Part shown: one piece after another, positions 19,501 to 27,923 of the stretch
Layout: the number at the start of each line of letters is the position of its first letter
Numbering within the stretch: the stretch's first letter is position 1
Assembly: GCA_030748635.1 (NCBI GenBank)
Contig: JASMLP010000101.1
Span: 39,155-103,154 of the forward strand
DNA from: Planctomycetota bacterium
Lineage (GTDB): Bacteria > Planctomycetota > JACQVV01 > JASMLP01
Length of the DNA: 64,000 nucleotides
Direction: 5' to 3'
Position numbers and translations under genes: made by a program
The notes under the pieces: generated by a model
What the model saw: the letters and a program-made list of their open reading frames with translations, nothing else
The model's database searches: none
What the model was told of the DNA's origin: nothing

Positions 19501-20559
19501 GGCCAACTTGCTGAAGCTCGGGGTCAGTTGTCAGAATCTCTCGAATTTTTTGATCAAATTCCTGCCGATTCGAAATTCTATGAACAGGCGGTCGTGTCGA
19601 GAGCCCGAATATCTCTGAAAATGGGTCGACTCGAAGATGCCGCCACCCTTTACGCACCCCTGCTGAAATCGGCCAAAGGTAACCCGGAACTCCTTCTCAA
19701 CATGATATTGGTGCGTCTCGAGTCGGGTAAAATCGAGGATGCGCTGCCTAGCCTCAAGAGGCTAGAATTCAATCACAATGACTGGCTCAAGGCCCGCCTG
19801 ACTGCCGTCCTGCGATCACCAGACAAAAGGCAATCGTACCAACCGAACACCCTTTTATTCTTGACCGAACGGATGGCTCTTCTCTACCCCAAAGACTCGA
19901 ATGTTCTCGCTGCTTGTCTTGCCACTTGCGTCCACCTAGCCAGCACAAATAGCGCGGACGCTCAGAAGCGTCTCGAAAAAGCGACCGCCGATCTAGCCGC
20001 ACTGGAACCGGATCACCCACTCGTCCTCCGAGTCCAGGCGACGCTCGCCTATCAATCCGACCGAGGACAGGAAGCGATCACTTTGCTAGATCGAGCTCTT
20101 ACCGCCGCCCCACAAACCGTTGAACTCTACTTTCTGCGCGCACATCAGAAACATCGTTTGGGCCTGACTCTGGACGCGCTCGGTGATCTCGGAACTCTCC
20201 TCAACCTTCAGCCCGGCCACATCGAAGGGACGTACCTGTTAGGGAGTATCTATCAAGAGATGGAAGCCTTCGCTCAGGCCGATCAGATACTAACTCAACT
20301 CATCGCCTCCCATCCCGAACATGCTGGAGCCTATCTTCAGCGCGCGCTCTGCCGAGCCCGCTCGGGAGATGAAGATGCGGCCCTGCTCGACCTCAATGAA
20401 ACCATCCGACTCGATGACAATGCCGACGCCCGTTTCAACCGAGCGGTACTCCACCTGAGAGCTTCGCGCCGCGAAGCTGGAGTCGAAGATTTGCGAGCCG
20501 CACTCCGACTGGATCCCACTCACACTCAGGCCAAAAAGATCCTCGAATCCTACGAATAG
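16513..20559 (+). CDS. Transmembrane Ser/Thr protein kinase with zinc ribbon, helical repeats and TPRs
   Basis: Modules in order: a zinc ribbon (CMHC...CPMC, residues 34-54); an acidic linker; two helical repeats (about 155-205 and 225-285) like those at the N-termini of the proteins at 37076 and 40553; a Hanks-type kinase with GRGGMGVVY-type glycine loop, Lys356, HRDLKPAN (Asp449), DFG (Asp467) and GTPAYMSPEQ; a membrane helix near 615-640; and more than ten TPR-like repeats to the end. All catalytic residues are present, so it should be active. The start is uncertain: GTG 16513 gives the longest frame, whereas TTG 16600 has GGGAG upstream and keeps both ribbon Cys pairs. The domain order puts the kinase in the cytoplasm and the TPRs outside. 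Confidence 0.85.
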   Translation: MDDGHSDTSIGFFVSQVPPVLFTFGSTNLLALSCMHCGPLSEEVEGVIDCPMCGAPLMVVSQNIAPEKSAGVDDDWNETQGATVIDREPSILETDDSGTDLFDSDSLTDSEPTGFSAIDSGQTMLEIGEDGLSSSGEPGDFTSLATMIVNPEHQDLIDQAQSIGLLDESQRDLLESRFEQSPGCSLEEALSILQIDENQREAIRNLNAQAKPDTGQWERASTHLSKEQRQDLLVLKTLLDRGQVDLTQVNQILSQLVEGKSKLLDLLQLQGVLDKQNSQTLHEEMATISPDLATKSFADLMGRYTVVTTGNKITLHDKANIQLFGPYEVLDEIARGGMGVVYKAQHTVLGRVVALKVMLAGDTAHPEEMARFQRETQATAHLDHPNIVRIYDVGQQGETPYFTMELVRGCSLEAMIRDDRPGVSKAIDIINQLAQGLAYSHAEGIIHRDLKPANILFDEEGIPKLTDFGLAKFVESETNLTRSGATLGTPAYMSPEQAAGDGDRLGPLSDVYSMGVIFYEILTGEKPHKGRSFADLVVQILNKEPPRPRSLNPSIHPDVETICLKAMAKEMDRRYESSQAFAEDLERFRDGRAIEARAPGAVYRFSLWVRRNKVLATVIALAILAVVSVGGVFGAKAIQETRRRRSLEEAQARSALEKAQAFERREKSQVFFDKALLYQRRGRAELAVDFFRRAAQADPTYDQAFHESALVLKAMGPSRYPEAIQELDKANRAAPHKTSHLLERASIHQRQDDYKKSLKDLNRVLQISPEDPEALTNRASVWLAMGDTSNGLKDLESALSQRPDLPQALYNRGEIRRSQSNPSAALADYTRALEIEPGFYAARYAQARTYFELENQELARRAVDRAIEDVQKILQRSPSRRAQEIFDKSLLLRSTIRAEAGKIAQALSDLDKILAFDANRLDALRKRSTLFEAWGRLDDAIRDRRHILGLLKENDTTDRIELARLLLARDLNDEAASILADLPNSISSQPFVIVLKGQLAEARGQLSESLEFFDQIPADSKFYEQAVVSRARISLKMGRLEDAATLYAPLLKSAKGNPELLLNMILVRLESGKIEDALPSLKRLEFNHNDWLKARLTAVLRSPDKRQSYQPNTLLFLTERMALLYPKDSNVLAACLATCVHLASTNSADAQKRLEKATADLAALEPDHPLVLRVQATLAYQSDRGQEAITLLDRALTAAPQTVELYFLRAHQKHRLGLTLDALGDLGTLLNLQPGHIEGTYLLGSIYQEMEAFAQADQILTQLIASHPEHAGAYLQRALCRARSGDEDAALLDLNETIRLDDNADARFNRAVLHLRASRREAGVEDLRAALRLDPTHTQAKKILESYE

Positions 20560-20616
20560 GTAGGAATCCCTCCCGCCCTCGGCCGATTTCACGAATTCTT
20601 AACCGGCCGTGTTTCG

Positions 20617-20645
20617 TGGAAAGCTTCGGCTCAAACCGTTACAAT
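20617..20645 (+). promoter_or_regulatory. Predicted promoter of the aconitase-like/dehydrogenase pair
   Basis: TGGAAA (20617-20622), a 17-nt spacer and TACAAT (20640-20645). It lies downstream of the first ATG of the open frame (20609) and 60 nt upstream of the GTG at 20705, which supports the GTG as the real start. Confidence 0.5.
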
Positions 20646-20704
20646 ATCGCCCCACAGCACCTCGCGTAAACAGCTACCAGCAGAAGAGTAAGGGAGTAGG
20701 TTCA

Positions 20705-22696
20705 GTGGAGATCGATCAGGGTCAAAACAATCCCACCATCCAATTCGATGGGCAGATACTTTATCTTACCGCCAATACGGATCTGATCCGCGACCAGTTA
20801 GAGGGTACGCGGTTGGAGTGGAACGAATCGATTCCTCTGCTCGATAACATCTCCACGGATGAAATCACTCCAGCCTGGGTCTGTTTTCACTATGATGAAA
20901 CCTTGGGCGAATATGTCCACGTGGGCATTCGAGGTGGGCCCGTTGGGCAAGGGGATATTCTAAATGCGGATATCTCCGTCATCGTAAGTGGGCTCTCCAA
21001 GGGATGCGGGTCCAGTCGAGAAACCGCACCCTACGCGGAAAAATGGGCCGGTGTTCAGCTCGTTGTCGCTCGCACGATCGAAAAGATTTACGGTCAGAAC
21101 TGTCAAAATATAGGCCTTCTCACAACCACCGACTTTGGGATTCTCGATCGAATCCAAGCGGGGGAAGCGATCCCTCTTTCCGAATTCACGCAGGGACTCG
21201 ATCCGATCTCTTCGGATATTGTCCGATGCGGCGGACTTTTTGCCTATAACGAGGAGCGTCTCGCGGGGCGCCTCTCTCCTCCGCCGATCCAGACTCCAAA
21301 ACGACCTCTTAATTTGATTGAAAAGATTATCGCTAGACACGCCATCGCAGACGCCAAGTCGGGGCGTACCGGCATCGATTCCGTGCAGCCAGGAGACGCT
21401 CTTTTTGTTCGCAGCGATATCCGTTTCAGCCACGAATATGTCACCCCGATGGCCTGGTCGCTTTTGCGCCGCCACTGCGGTGACGAGGCCAAGGTGAATC
21501 ATCCGGAATCCGTTTACGCTTTTCGAGATCATCTGACCTTTCTCGGCGATGTCATGAGCGATGAACGCAAAAAGATGGGTCTGCTCGACAAAGCCGACGG
21601 ACTCGCATCTACCCAAGAGGACTTTGCCCGTTCACAGGGCGTGCGACTCTATGGCGAGGTTCAGGGAGGAGGCAGTGAAGCCATTTGTCACAACGCTGTC
21701 CTCGAAGACATTGTTCTGCCGGGACAGATTGTCATCGGTAGCGATAGTCACACCTGTACCGCCGGCGCCATGGGAGCGTTCGCTTTCGGGGTCGGTTCCA
21801 CGGACTTAGCCGCTAGCTGGTGCACTCGTGACATTCGAGTCAAAGTCCCCGAAGTGGTCCGTTATCAAGTATCCGGAAATCGTCAATGGGACATCACGGC
21901 CAAGGACATCATGTTGCACATTCTGGCCACCGAGTATTGTCGAGCTGGCCGCTCCATCGGAAAAGTTCTCTTTTTCCAGGGAGAAGCGATTCGAGACCTT
22001 TCCATGGATGAGAGAGCGACTCTCACGAACATGGCCGTAGAAGGTGGAGCCACAACCGGCATTATCGAAGCCGATGATAAAACGCTTCAATTCCTGGCCG
22101 ATTACCGAGGTCTGGATCCGGAATCGATTCGCCCCCAAATCGTGAATTGTGATCCGGACGCTACCTATGGGGATGACTTCGAAATCTTGCTGGACGATTT
22201 ACGTCCCATGGTGGCCACCCCTGGCGATCCGAGAAACGGTGTTTCGATCGACCAGATCCCTGAAAATACCCGTATAGGCATCGCGTACGCCGGGAGTTGT
22301 ACCGGTGGCAAAATGGCGGATATGGACATGTACGCCGCGGTGCTCAAAAAAGCGGAATCGATGGGACTCCGAGTCCATGAAAACATTCATTTCTATATCC
22401 AATTCGGTAGTCAGAAGATCAAGGACTACGCTCGTGACCGAGGATATATCGAACTTTTCGAACGAGTTGGAGCGGAACTGATCAATCCGAGTTGTGGCGC
22501 CTGCATCAACGCTGGCCCCGGTTCCAGTCGTTCCAAGGACGAGGTGACTATTTCCAGTCAAAACCGAAACTTTCCCGGCCGATCCGGACCTGGACAAGTG
22601 TACCTGGCCAGCCCTTACGTGGTCGCTGCCAGCGCGATTGCTGGCCACATCACCAGTCCATGTACCTATCTCGAACCGGCCGATGTGACCCCCTGA
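20705..22696 (+). CDS. Aconitase-family hydro-lyase with N-terminal swivel domain (LeuD-LeuC-like order)
   Basis: This is an iron-sulfur hydro-lyase of the aconitase/isopropylmalate/homoaconitate dehydratase family. The first 170 residues form the swivel (LeuD-like) domain with ISTDEITPA and a KGCGSSRETAPYA substrate-binding loop. The rest is the LeuC-like part with GSDSHTCTAGAMGAFAFGVG, AGSCTGG and PSCGACINAG, which supply the three cluster Cys. Swivel-first order occurs in AcnB-type enzymes, but there is no HEAT domain here. The start is the GTG at 20705 with GGAG upstream; the in-frame ATG at 20609 adds a basic, non-conserved stretch and lies upstream of the promoter. Exact substrate unknown. 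The dehydrogenase gene begins 3 bp downstream. Confidence 0.8.
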   Translation: MEIDQGQNNPTIQFDGQILYLTANTDLIRDQLEGTRLEWNESIPLLDNISTDEITPAWVCFHYDETLGEYVHVGIRGGPVGQGDILNADISVIVSGLSKGCGSSRETAPYAEKWAGVQLVVARTIEKIYGQNCQNIGLLTTTDFGILDRIQAGEAIPLSEFTQGLDPISSDIVRCGGLFAYNEERLAGRLSPPPIQTPKRPLNLIEKIIARHAIADAKSGRTGIDSVQPGDALFVRSDIRFSHEYVTPMAWSLLRRHCGDEAKVNHPESVYAFRDHLTFLGDVMSDERKKMGLLDKADGLASTQEDFARSQGVRLYGEVQGGGSEAICHNAVLEDIVLPGQIVIGSDSHTCTAGAMGAFAFGVGSTDLAASWCTRDIRVKVPEVVRYQVSGNRQWDITAKDIMLHILATEYCRAGRSIGKVLFFQGEAIRDLSMDERATLTNMAVEGGATTGIIEADDKTLQFLADYRGLDPESIRPQIVNCDPDATYGDDFEILLDDLRPMVATPGDPRNGVSIDQIPENTRIGIAYAGSCTGGKMADMDMYAAVLKKAESMGLRVHENIHFYIQFGSQKIKDYARDRGYIELFERVGAELINPSCGACINAGPGSSRSKDEVTISSQNRNFPGRSGPGQVYLASPYVVAASAIAGHITSPCTYLEPADVTP

Positions 22697-22699
22697 CAC

Positions 22700-25603
22700 G
22701 TGTCGGATCTATCTACGGCTCCCTCTGACCTCGAGTCGCGGCTTCAAGCCGCCCTCTCTGGGGAAGTGCGATTTGACCGTTCCACTCGGATCCTCTATTC
22801 CACCGACGCCTCCATCTATCAGATCGAACCGATCGGGGTCGTCCTTCCCCGAAATATTGAAGATGTAACCCGTCTGGTCAGGATCTGCCGAGAGACCCAA
22901 ACTCCCCTTCTCCCACGTGGTGGGGGGACGAGCCTGGCGGGCCAAACGGTCGGGCAAGCGATCGTCTGCGATTTTTCACGGCATATGGACAGGATTCTCG
23001 AGATCAATCCCGAAGAATGCTGGGCTTACGTCGAACCGGGCGTGATTCAGTCCGAACTCAACCGAGCTGTCGAGTCCGTCGGTTTACGACTGGGCCCGGA
23101 TACGGCGACTTCCCATCAGGCGGTACTGGGAGGCATGATCGGAAACAATTCGTGCGGATCTCGCTCCCTTGTGTACGGCAAGACTTCTGATCACATCAGA
23201 GAGTTGGAGGTGATATTATCCGACGGCACCTGTACGACATTGCGATCCTTATCACGCGAACAAGCAAAATTGAGAGCGCAGGAACAAGATCTTCTGGGAG
23301 GCATTTACCGAGAAGCGCTCTCCATAATCGAACAGGAGCAAGATGAAATCCGTAACCGATTCCCTTCCCTCAGTCGTAGGGTTTCCGGCTACGACCTCCC
23401 AAGCCTGCTGGGAGACCGGGTCGACCTCTGCCGATTGATCGCCGGCAGCGAAGGCACCTTGGCCGTTGTGGTCGGCGCCAAAATGGGACTCGTCCCCTTA
23501 CCTCCGCGCTCGGGACTGCTGGTTCTACACTGCCAAGATCTCATCGAAGCGGTGGAAGCGACCCATCCCGCTCTCCAGGCCGCGCCCTCCGCGATCGAGT
23601 TACTCGATGACATGGTTTTGGATCTGGCTCATCAATCGCACGCCACCCGAAAAAAGCTGCATTTTCTCGAAGGGCGACCTCAGGCAGTCTTGATCATGGA
23701 GTTCCCCGGTGAAACCGAGGAGGAGATTCATATTCATTTTGCTGAAGCCAAAAAGCTTTTACGTGAGGCGGGTTTCACGGGGCCTTTCACCCAGACAACC
23801 GACGCGCAGTGCGTCGCGGACATCTGGGCCGTCCGGAAAGCGGGACTGCCGCTTTTGCTCTCCAATCCCGACCCCCGGAAACCGGTCTCTTTCGTTGAAG
23901 ATTCCGCCGTTCCGGTAGACAAATTGGCCGAATATGTCCGAGGATTTCGCTCCATCGTCGCCAAGTACCAAACTCGGGCCGCCTTCTTTGCCCACGCCTC
24001 CGTAGGCTGCCTTCATATTCGGCCCCTTATCGACCTCAAGAAAGGTGAAGAGGTTGAAAAGATGAGGCAGATCTCCCACGAAGTGATGACGCTTGTTATC
24101 TCTCTGGGTGGGTCTGTCTCCGGTGAACATGGTGATGGGTTGAGTCGTAGCCTTCACCTGAAGCAAATGTATGGAGACCGGATTATTCACTGTTTCAAGA
24201 GGATCAAAACCGCTTTTGATCCTCAAGGCATTCTCAATCCCGGCAAGATCGTCGATCCGCCACCGATGACCGAGAATCTTCGCTACGGCGCGGCATACCA
24301 AACCACTTCCGCGGAGGGAAGATTTCAGTACCCCTACGACCGGAATCAGGCTCTTGCCATCGAACTTTGCAACGGCGCCGGGGTGTGCAGAAAACGAAAC
24401 GAGGGAACGATGTGTCCCTCGTTCATGGCCACTCGCGAAGAAGAACATTCCACTCGCGGTCGTGCCAATCTTTTACGAGCCTCCATCGATGGCCGGTTCA
24501 AAGATCTTCCCGATTCTCACCGGATCCTCGACAACGCACTTGATCTTTGCCTGGAATGCAAGGCCTGCAAGGCGGAATGTCCATCCGGAGTCGATATGGC
24601 TCGCCTCAAATCCGAATATTTGCAAGAGAGACACCTCCAGTTCGGAGCGCGTCCACGTGATCGATTTTTCGCCAGTGTCCGCTCGATGGCCCGGTGGGGG
24701 AGTCGCCTGAATCCACTGAGCTTCTGGCTCCAGAATCTACCCGGTTTTCGAGCGATTCAGCAATCGATATTCGGAGTGGATTCCCGTAGGGATCTCCCCC
24801 GATTCCAAAGTCAGACCTTTTCGAAATGGTTTCGTTCTCGCCCAAAAAGTCATTCCGATTCACCCCGACCTCCAGCCCTTCTGTTCATCGACACATTCAC
24901 CGAGTACCAGTTCCCTGAAATCGGTCGCAGCGCGACCCATGTGCTCGAGCGACTGGGGTATCGAATCATTCCTTTCGCCCGGGGATGCTGCATGCGCCCC
25001 ATGATTTCTAGAGGCTTTCTGGATCGCGTCCGACCCCTTTTGATGAAAACCCGAGACCAGATCCTCCAGACTGTCGACTCCTCCGTGCCGATTATTGGAC
25101 TCGAACCGGGGTGTGTATCGGTATTTCGTGACGAATTGCCCTCACTCTTGCCGGACGCGTCCTCCGAGGAACTCTGTTCCCGATTCCACACTTTCGAAGA
25201 ATTCCTGGCTCAGAATGACCAACTTTCTAACCTACTCCAAACCTCGATTCCGTCCATTCCGTCCACCTATGCTCACATACACTGTCATGCACGCGCTCTG
25301 CATGGGGACGCCCCCTGGAATCAACTTCTTCAATCCCTTCCCGGTTCGGATCATCGAATCCACCCCGGCGGTTGCTGTGGAATGGCCGGCTCTTTCGGAT
25401 ATGAAAAGGAGCACTACGAGATTTCGATGCGGATCGGCCAACCTCTATTCGAGTCGATCGGGAAGTTGGCAAAGGGGTCACTGGTCATCGCTTCGGGGAC
25501 TTCTTGTCGCTCTCAGATTCATGATGGAGCCGGAGTGCGGGCGATTCACCCAGCAATATTTCTTGATCAATCCCTTCGCACACAAGACGTAAAGACCCCA
25601 TAA
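22700..25603 (+). CDS. FAD-linked D-2-hydroxyacid dehydrogenase with Fe-S domain (YdiJ/GlcD-GlcF type)
   Basis: A 967-aa fusion. The N-terminal half is a vanillyl-alcohol-oxidase-type FAD domain (LLPRGGGTSLAGQ, NNSCGSRSLVYG, GSEGTLAVV) with the FAD-oxidase C-terminal domain (SVSGEHGDGLSRS). Then comes a ferredoxin-like region (NGAGVCRKRNEGTMCPS, CLECKACKAECPSGVD) and a CCG domain (GGCCGMAGSFGYEKEHY). This architecture oxidises D-lactate, glycolate or D-2-hydroxyglutarate and feeds electrons to the respiratory chain. The GTG start lies 3 bp after the aconitase-like stop, so the two form an operon and probably act on related 2- or 3-hydroxy acids. Confidence 0.88.
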   Translation: MSDLSTAPSDLESRLQAALSGEVRFDRSTRILYSTDASIYQIEPIGVVLPRNIEDVTRLVRICRETQTPLLPRGGGTSLAGQTVGQAIVCDFSRHMDRILEINPEECWAYVEPGVIQSELNRAVESVGLRLGPDTATSHQAVLGGMIGNNSCGSRSLVYGKTSDHIRELEVILSDGTCTTLRSLSREQAKLRAQEQDLLGGIYREALSIIEQEQDEIRNRFPSLSRRVSGYDLPSLLGDRVDLCRLIAGSEGTLAVVVGAKMGLVPLPPRSGLLVLHCQDLIEAVEATHPALQAAPSAIELLDDMVLDLAHQSHATRKKLHFLEGRPQAVLIMEFPGETEEEIHIHFAEAKKLLREAGFTGPFTQTTDAQCVADIWAVRKAGLPLLLSNPDPRKPVSFVEDSAVPVDKLAEYVRGFRSIVAKYQTRAAFFAHASVGCLHIRPLIDLKKGEEVEKMRQISHEVMTLVISLGGSVSGEHGDGLSRSLHLKQMYGDRIIHCFKRIKTAFDPQGILNPGKIVDPPPMTENLRYGAAYQTTSAEGRFQYPYDRNQALAIELCNGAGVCRKRNEGTMCPSFMATREEEHSTRGRANLLRASIDGRFKDLPDSHRILDNALDLCLECKACKAECPSGVDMARLKSEYLQERHLQFGARPRDRFFASVRSMARWGSRLNPLSFWLQNLPGFRAIQQSIFGVDSRRDLPRFQSQTFSKWFRSRPKSHSDSPRPPALLFIDTFTEYQFPEIGRSATHVLERLGYRIIPFARGCCMRPMISRGFLDRVRPLLMKTRDQILQTVDSSVPIIGLEPGCVSVFRDELPSLLPDASSEELCSRFHTFEEFLAQNDQLSNLLQTSIPSIPSTYAHIHCHARALHGDAPWNQLLQSLPGSDHRIHPGGCCGMAGSFGYEKEHYEISMRIGQPLFESIGKLAKGSLVIASGTSCRSQIHDGAGVRAIHPAIFLDQSLRTQDVKTP

Positions 25604-25688
25604 GCCCATACCTATAAACGCCTTCCGGAAATGACCAAAAATAGAGAAAGTCCCTCCCAAACGGGTAAATCCTTTTCGTCGACCCGAT

Positions 25689-25717
25689 TTGACCCCTTCC
25701 ATACCCTGTGATAGCAT
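25689..25717 (+). promoter_or_regulatory. Predicted promoter of the small CxxC protein gene
   Basis: TTGACC (25689-25694), 17-nt spacer, TAGCAT (25712-25717). It leaves a leader of about 90 nt before the ATG at 25816. Confidence 0.5.
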
Positions 25718-25793
25718 TCCCCGGTCGCAAGAGTACTCAGAAGACGATATCGTTCGCAGTGCCTTGCGGCTCTACACGAAAATTTGATCGATA

Positions 25794-25807
25794 ACTCCTC
25801 AAGGAGT
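25794..25807 (+). promoter_or_regulatory. Inverted repeat containing the Shine-Dalgarno of the CxxC protein gene
   Basis: ACTCCT (25794-25799) and AGGAGT (25802-25807) form a small stem with a tetraloop (TCAA) if the innermost pair is open. The right arm is the AAGGAG ribosome-binding site 8 nt before the ATG, so folding would hide it. This could be regulatory or chance. Confidence 0.35.
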
Positions 25808-25815
25808 CGCTCCCC

Positions 25816-26169
25816 ATGGGTGATTGGCTAGATTTTGGGCCTTTCAACGACGATGATGAATTCGACGAAGATGGTGAACTCGCCGAAGGGATCGAGGCCG
25901 TTGAAGAAGAACCCTTTGCCATTCACCGTTTTACCTGTGGCCAGTGCGAAGCCAGGTACAACGGCTCCTACGAATCAATCGTGAGCAGAACCGTGGTCGA
26001 TTTGTCGCAACGTTTTCCCCAATTCGACTTTTCCGCGATTCGAATCATGATGATGACCATTCGACACGAAGGACGGCTTATCGGATTCGAAGAAGCCTGC
26101 CTGCGTTGCTGGACTCGCGGCATCTGGTCAAGAGTCCAGAAAAGTTACGGCTACCGACGCCCGGCCTGA
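25816..26169 (+). CDS. Small acidic protein with two CxxC pairs, unknown
   Basis: 117 aa. The first 35 residues are very acidic (Asp/Glu-rich); the rest carries CGQC (near residue 42) and CLRC (near residue 95), spaced like a split zinc ribbon, and ends in a basic patch (WSRVQKSYGYRRP). No signal peptide or membrane segment, so it is probably cytoplasmic. A Shine-Dalgarno (AAGGAG) and an upstream promoter support it as a real, separately transcribed gene. It converges on the SIR2-TPR gene 20 bp away. Confidence 0.65.
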   Translation: MGDWLDFGPFNDDDEFDEDGELAEGIEAVEEEPFAIHRFTCGQCEARYNGSYESIVSRTVVDLSQRFPQFDFSAIRIMMMTIRHEGRLIGFEEACLRCWTRGIWSRVQKSYGYRRPA

Positions 26170-26189
26170 AATTTCCCAGGATCTTCGGC

Positions 26190-27809
26190 TCAGGAAGAGA
26201 GATTGCCGATTTGTTCCTTGAGACGATGAATTTCTGCGCACTGATCGGCCAGTCCAGACTCTTCGTACAAAATGAGCGCTTTGTCCAGAAAGGGCGAAGC
26301 CTCCTCACCACGACGGCCAGCCATTAAAATCCTTGCGATATTTTCACTTACCTGCGCCGCGAGAATCGCCTGCCCCATGGCTTCATAGTTCCCGAGACTC
26401 TTCTGGAACATCTCCAACGCCTCTTCACTCCGATTCCGTTCCAGTTCGATCCAACCCATTTTGTCGTAACATCGAGCCACACCATCCAGATCACCCAGAT
26501 CTTCATACACCCGAATGGCTATCTGCAGATGCTCCATCGCTTCGTCCACTCGATTATCAAGCACCAAGGCGCTAGCGAGTCCGTCATAAGACCGGGCGAT
26601 CTCCTCTCCGCTATTGACCGATTGAGCCAAAGACAAGTTGGAGCGATAAACATCTAGAGCCTGCTCGATGTTCCCGAGCTTCAAATGACAAGCCCCTACA
26701 TTGGCCATGGTCTGAAGAGTCTTGAGCAGGTCCCCCTGAGCCTTGAAAATGCGAGCGGCACACAAAAAGGATTCCGCCGATTCATTCCACTGATCTCGCC
26801 GAAAATCGATTCCCCCCATGCCCATGAGGTACGCGGCTTGAGACATCGGGTTTTCTCGTTCTACGGCTCGGGCAAGACCTGAACGGTGGCAGGAAAGAGC
26901 ACTCTCTAATTGACCGTTGGCGTTGAGGATTTCACCCACGAGGTAGTGCGCTTCGAGTTCCTGAGCGTGGGCTTCCGACCACGGTTCCAGTTCGGCCTGA
27001 TGATGGAATATCTCTTGCCCAATAATCCCAAATGCTTCCGGATCCACCCCCTTATCTTCACAGTAGGACTGCAAATAAGCGTCCCACGATATATCGAGCC
27101 TATTGACTTTTTCGATCGGTGGAGTCGAATCTTCATCCAGCGGGATCCAATCCAGCCCATCATGCTGAGTAGATAGAAACTCGATCCACGCAGACAGGAA
27201 TGGATCGCGAAAATCTTTCGAGGTGACCCCCACAAGTATCGGCACCCGATTTCTGGAGATTTGCTGCAAAACAGCGCCCCTTGGAGCCTGAGGATTGATG
27301 GGGTTCCCGACAAGCGATTCGATCAAACTCTGAGGGCGTGTCGACGATCCATAGGGTTTGTATAGAGTGGGGATATGGTGTGGAAATTGAATCCATCGAA
27401 GAAAGCTGTCCTCCCCGGCGCAAACCTGGAAATCTTCTCCCCAGACCAACTCCCGTTCAAAAAGGGCCCTCTCGGTGGAGGGATCACGAGTGAGGCAAAC
27501 CACATGAGTGCATACACCCTCTTCCATAAGATAAGCGATCCACCGATGCACAGGGTTGGGGTCGCGGGAGAGAAGCGGGATCCAACTCTCGAGCAAGATT
27601 TCGCCCAGAGCACGATACAAGACCTGAAAGATCAATTCCGGTGGAGGCGATTCCGCGAGCAATTCCTCCACGTAGCCCCCGAGTCCCTCACAATCGGTTG
27701 CTACCGATCTCAACAACAAGGTGAGGTGATCTTCGGCATCCGGAAGGCAGGTGGGGGAACAGTGAGCGACTTCGCTGCCCAAAATGATAAAAGTCGATTT
27801 AGCGTTCAA
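26190..27809 (-). CDS. SIR2-like (degenerate) domain fused to TPRs
   Basis: 539 aa. Residues 1-260 follow the layout of SIR2-like domains in signalling and defence proteins: an N-terminal strand-loop (FIILGSEVAHCSPTCLP) where GAGxSxxxGLP is expected, HRWIAYLMEEG before the strand that usually reads TTNFD but here reads VCLTRDP, TLYKPYGS in place of xLKLHGS, and LVGVTSKDF in place of the GxSxxD strand. Residues 290-530 are five or six TPRs. The catalytic residues seem lost, so a binding role is likelier than NAD hydrolysis. Assignment rests on pattern order, not on a search. The start appears to be TTG at 27809. The protein is soluble, without a signal peptide. Confidence 0.6.
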   Translation of the reverse strand: MNAKSTFIILGSEVAHCSPTCLPDAEDHLTLLLRSVATDCEGLGGYVEELLAESPPPELIFQVLYRALGEILLESWIPLLSRDPNPVHRWIAYLMEEGVCTHVVCLTRDPSTERALFERELVWGEDFQVCAGEDSFLRWIQFPHHIPTLYKPYGSSTRPQSLIESLVGNPINPQAPRGAVLQQISRNRVPILVGVTSKDFRDPFLSAWIEFLSTQHDGLDWIPLDEDSTPPIEKVNRLDISWDAYLQSYCEDKGVDPEAFGIIGQEIFHHQAELEPWSEAHAQELEAHYLVGEILNANGQLESALSCHRSGLARAVERENPMSQAAYLMGMGGIDFRRDQWNESAESFLCAARIFKAQGDLLKTLQTMANVGACHLKLGNIEQALDVYRSNLSLAQSVNSGEEIARSYDGLASALVLDNRVDEAMEHLQIAIRVYEDLGDLDGVARCYDKMGWIELERNRSEEALEMFQKSLGNYEAMGQAILAAQVSENIARILMAGRRGEEASPFLDKALILYEESGLADQCAEIHRLKEQIGNLSS

Positions 27810-27923
27810 ATCAAGCCGTATTCAGTAAAAGAATTAGGATGTTCTCTGAACATCTCCGAGGAAACCCATTCTGTCATGTCGCGTGGATTATATCGATTGA
27901 TGAGAATACGGTACAATCGCGCC

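Noticed and set aside
27375..27923. 183-codon N-terminal extension of the secreted protein
   Set aside because: It is antisense to the SIR2-TPR gene and ends at a clear signal peptide beginning at 27924.
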